A DNA stretch of 64,000 nucleotides from CAVUEG01 sp963740525 (GTDB lineage Bacteria > Actinomycetota > Actinomycetes > Propionibacteriales > Nocardioidaceae): the NCBI GenBank assembly GCA_963740525.1, contig CAVUEG010000005.1, positions 153,793 through 217,792 on the forward strand, read 5' to 3'. The position numbers and the translations under genes were made by a program. Below are positions 63,391 to 64,000 of this stretch, piece after piece. The stretch's first letter is position 1. Every line of letters begins with the position of its first letter. The notes beneath the pieces are model-generated. The model did not search any database, was not told the DNA's origin, and saw only the letters and a list, made by a program, of their open reading frames with translations.

Positions 63391-64000
63391 GTGGCGGGGT
63401 ACGGGGCGCTGTCCGAGGCGTATGAGTGGTTGATCCGGGACGACCTGGTGACGCCGGCTGGCGCGGCCGCGAGGTTCGATGACCTCATGCCGTCTCTGCC
63501 GCCCGACGCGCGTGTCCTCGACTGCGCCTGCGGCACTGGCCAGCTCGCGGTTGGCTTGGCCGGTCTCGGTCTGGACGTCGTGGCGACGGACGCGAGCGCC
63601 GGGATGGTCAGCCGGACGGAAGAACTCGCTGCAGAGCATGGTGTGTCGCTCGAAGCATGCCAGGTCAGTTGGGAGGAACTGCCCGACCGCTTCGATGACG
63701 CGACCTTCGACATGGTGTTCTGTGTGGGCAACTCGCTCGGTCACGCAGAGCGCGCGGCCGGTCGGCAGGCTGCGCTAGCCGCGATGGCACGACTCCTGCG
63801 CGCTGGTGGCCGCCTGGCACTCACCTCGCGCAAGTGGGAGGCCGTGCGTGCTCGCGGATCGCGGATGGACGTCCGCGATCGAATGGTTCGCCGCAACAGT
63901 CGCGACGCCGTCGTCATCTATTACACCCAGATCGCGCAGGACTGGGAGCAGGAGCACTACATGGAGATCGCCGTGACGCAGGTGGAGGCGGACGGTTCGC
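63391..64000 (+). CDS. SAM-dependent methyltransferase (partial, runs off the window)
   Basis: A 203-codon open frame continuing past the right end of the window. The GTG at 63391 follows a GGAGG site at a normal distance; a GTG at 63382 is in frame but too close to it. The motif LDCACGTGQLAVGLAG near residue 50 is the SAM-binding loop, and VVATDAS and DMVFCVGNSLGH are typical of class I methyltransferases, possibly of the glycine N-methyltransferase type. Confidence 0.85.
   Translation, partial: MAGYGALSEAYEWLIRDDLVTPAGAAARFDDLMPSLPPDARVLDCACGTGQLAVGLAGLGLDVVATDASAGMVSRTEELAAEHGVSLEACQVSWEELPDRFDDATFDMVFCVGNSLGHAERAAGRQAALAAMARLLRAGGRLALTSRKWEAVRARGSRMDVRDRMVRRNSRDAVVIYYTQIAQDWEQEHYMEIAVTQVEADGS

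Overview
The window is high-GC DNA with many GTG starts, and neighbouring genes commonly overlap by 1-4 bases (ATGA, GTGA, TGATG). WhiB7, mycoredoxin, AdnAB, UvrD2, a UPF0182 protein and a PPA1309-family protein all point to an actinobacterium. I infer Nocardioidaceae (Nocardioides-like) from the overall character; nothing here proves the genus.

Layout. (1) 44-4053: a MoxR ATPase / DUF58 / DUF4129 operon. (2) 4047-4370: an alkyltransferase-like (ATL) DNA-repair protein. (3) 4389-28265: a block of about 24 kb of catabolic genes. On the minus strand lie homologues of the three-subunit oxamate carbamoyltransferase (DUF2877, FdrA, DUF1116). A PucR regulator is divergent from them. Then, on the plus strand, come an NCS2 nucleobase permease, a three-subunit molybdenum hydroxylase with a CoxG protein, an amidase, an acyltransferase (probably unrelated), HyuA/HyuB, an SDR, a carbamate kinase and a barbiturase/cyanuric-acid-hydrolase family ring-opening amidohydrolase. 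A PLP decarboxylase and a CaiB/BaiF CoA-transferase follow on the minus strand. (4) 28364-57019: a core block whose gene content I recall as matching the Rv3193c-Rv3204 neighbourhood of mycobacteria: adnA, adnB, nudC, mrx1, uvrD2, whiB7, an ABC1 kinase, a ThiF-like protein, a zinc metalloprotease, a PDZ/S16 protease and a UPF0182 protein, interleaved with housekeeping genes. (5) 57071-62455: initiator tRNA-fMet carrying an integrated element of about 5.3 kb, bounded by a 36-bp duplication of the tRNA 3' part, with a tyrosine integrase and a copper-handling cassette (lipoprotein, CopC-CopD fusion, YcnI, membrane protein). (6) 62708-end: a DUF402 protein and a methyltransferase cut by the window edge.

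Main idea. The catabolic block reads as an oxidative pyrimidine pathway in which the carbamoyl group may be recovered as ATP: uracil taken up, oxidised to barbiturate by the Mo enzyme, opened to ureidomalonate by the ring-opening hydrolase, then phosphorolysed by the FdrA complex to malonamate plus carbamoyl phosphate. The carbamate kinase would make ATP from carbamoyl phosphate, and the amidase would release malonate and ammonia. Ureidomalonate is the one-carbon-longer homologue of oxalurate, the compound related to the known FdrA-family reaction. This is inference from gene content; the substrate is unproven.

Other points of note are a complete whiB7 leader (AT-rich/-35/-10 promoter, 61-codon upstream ORF, intrinsic terminator), a 59-bp palindromic repeat in three copies, a 32-bp tandem repeat with inverted partners, an apparent frameshift in a NUDIX gene, two clusters of DnaA-box-like sequences, and a possible structured RNA with a strong hairpin upstream of the acyltransferase gene.
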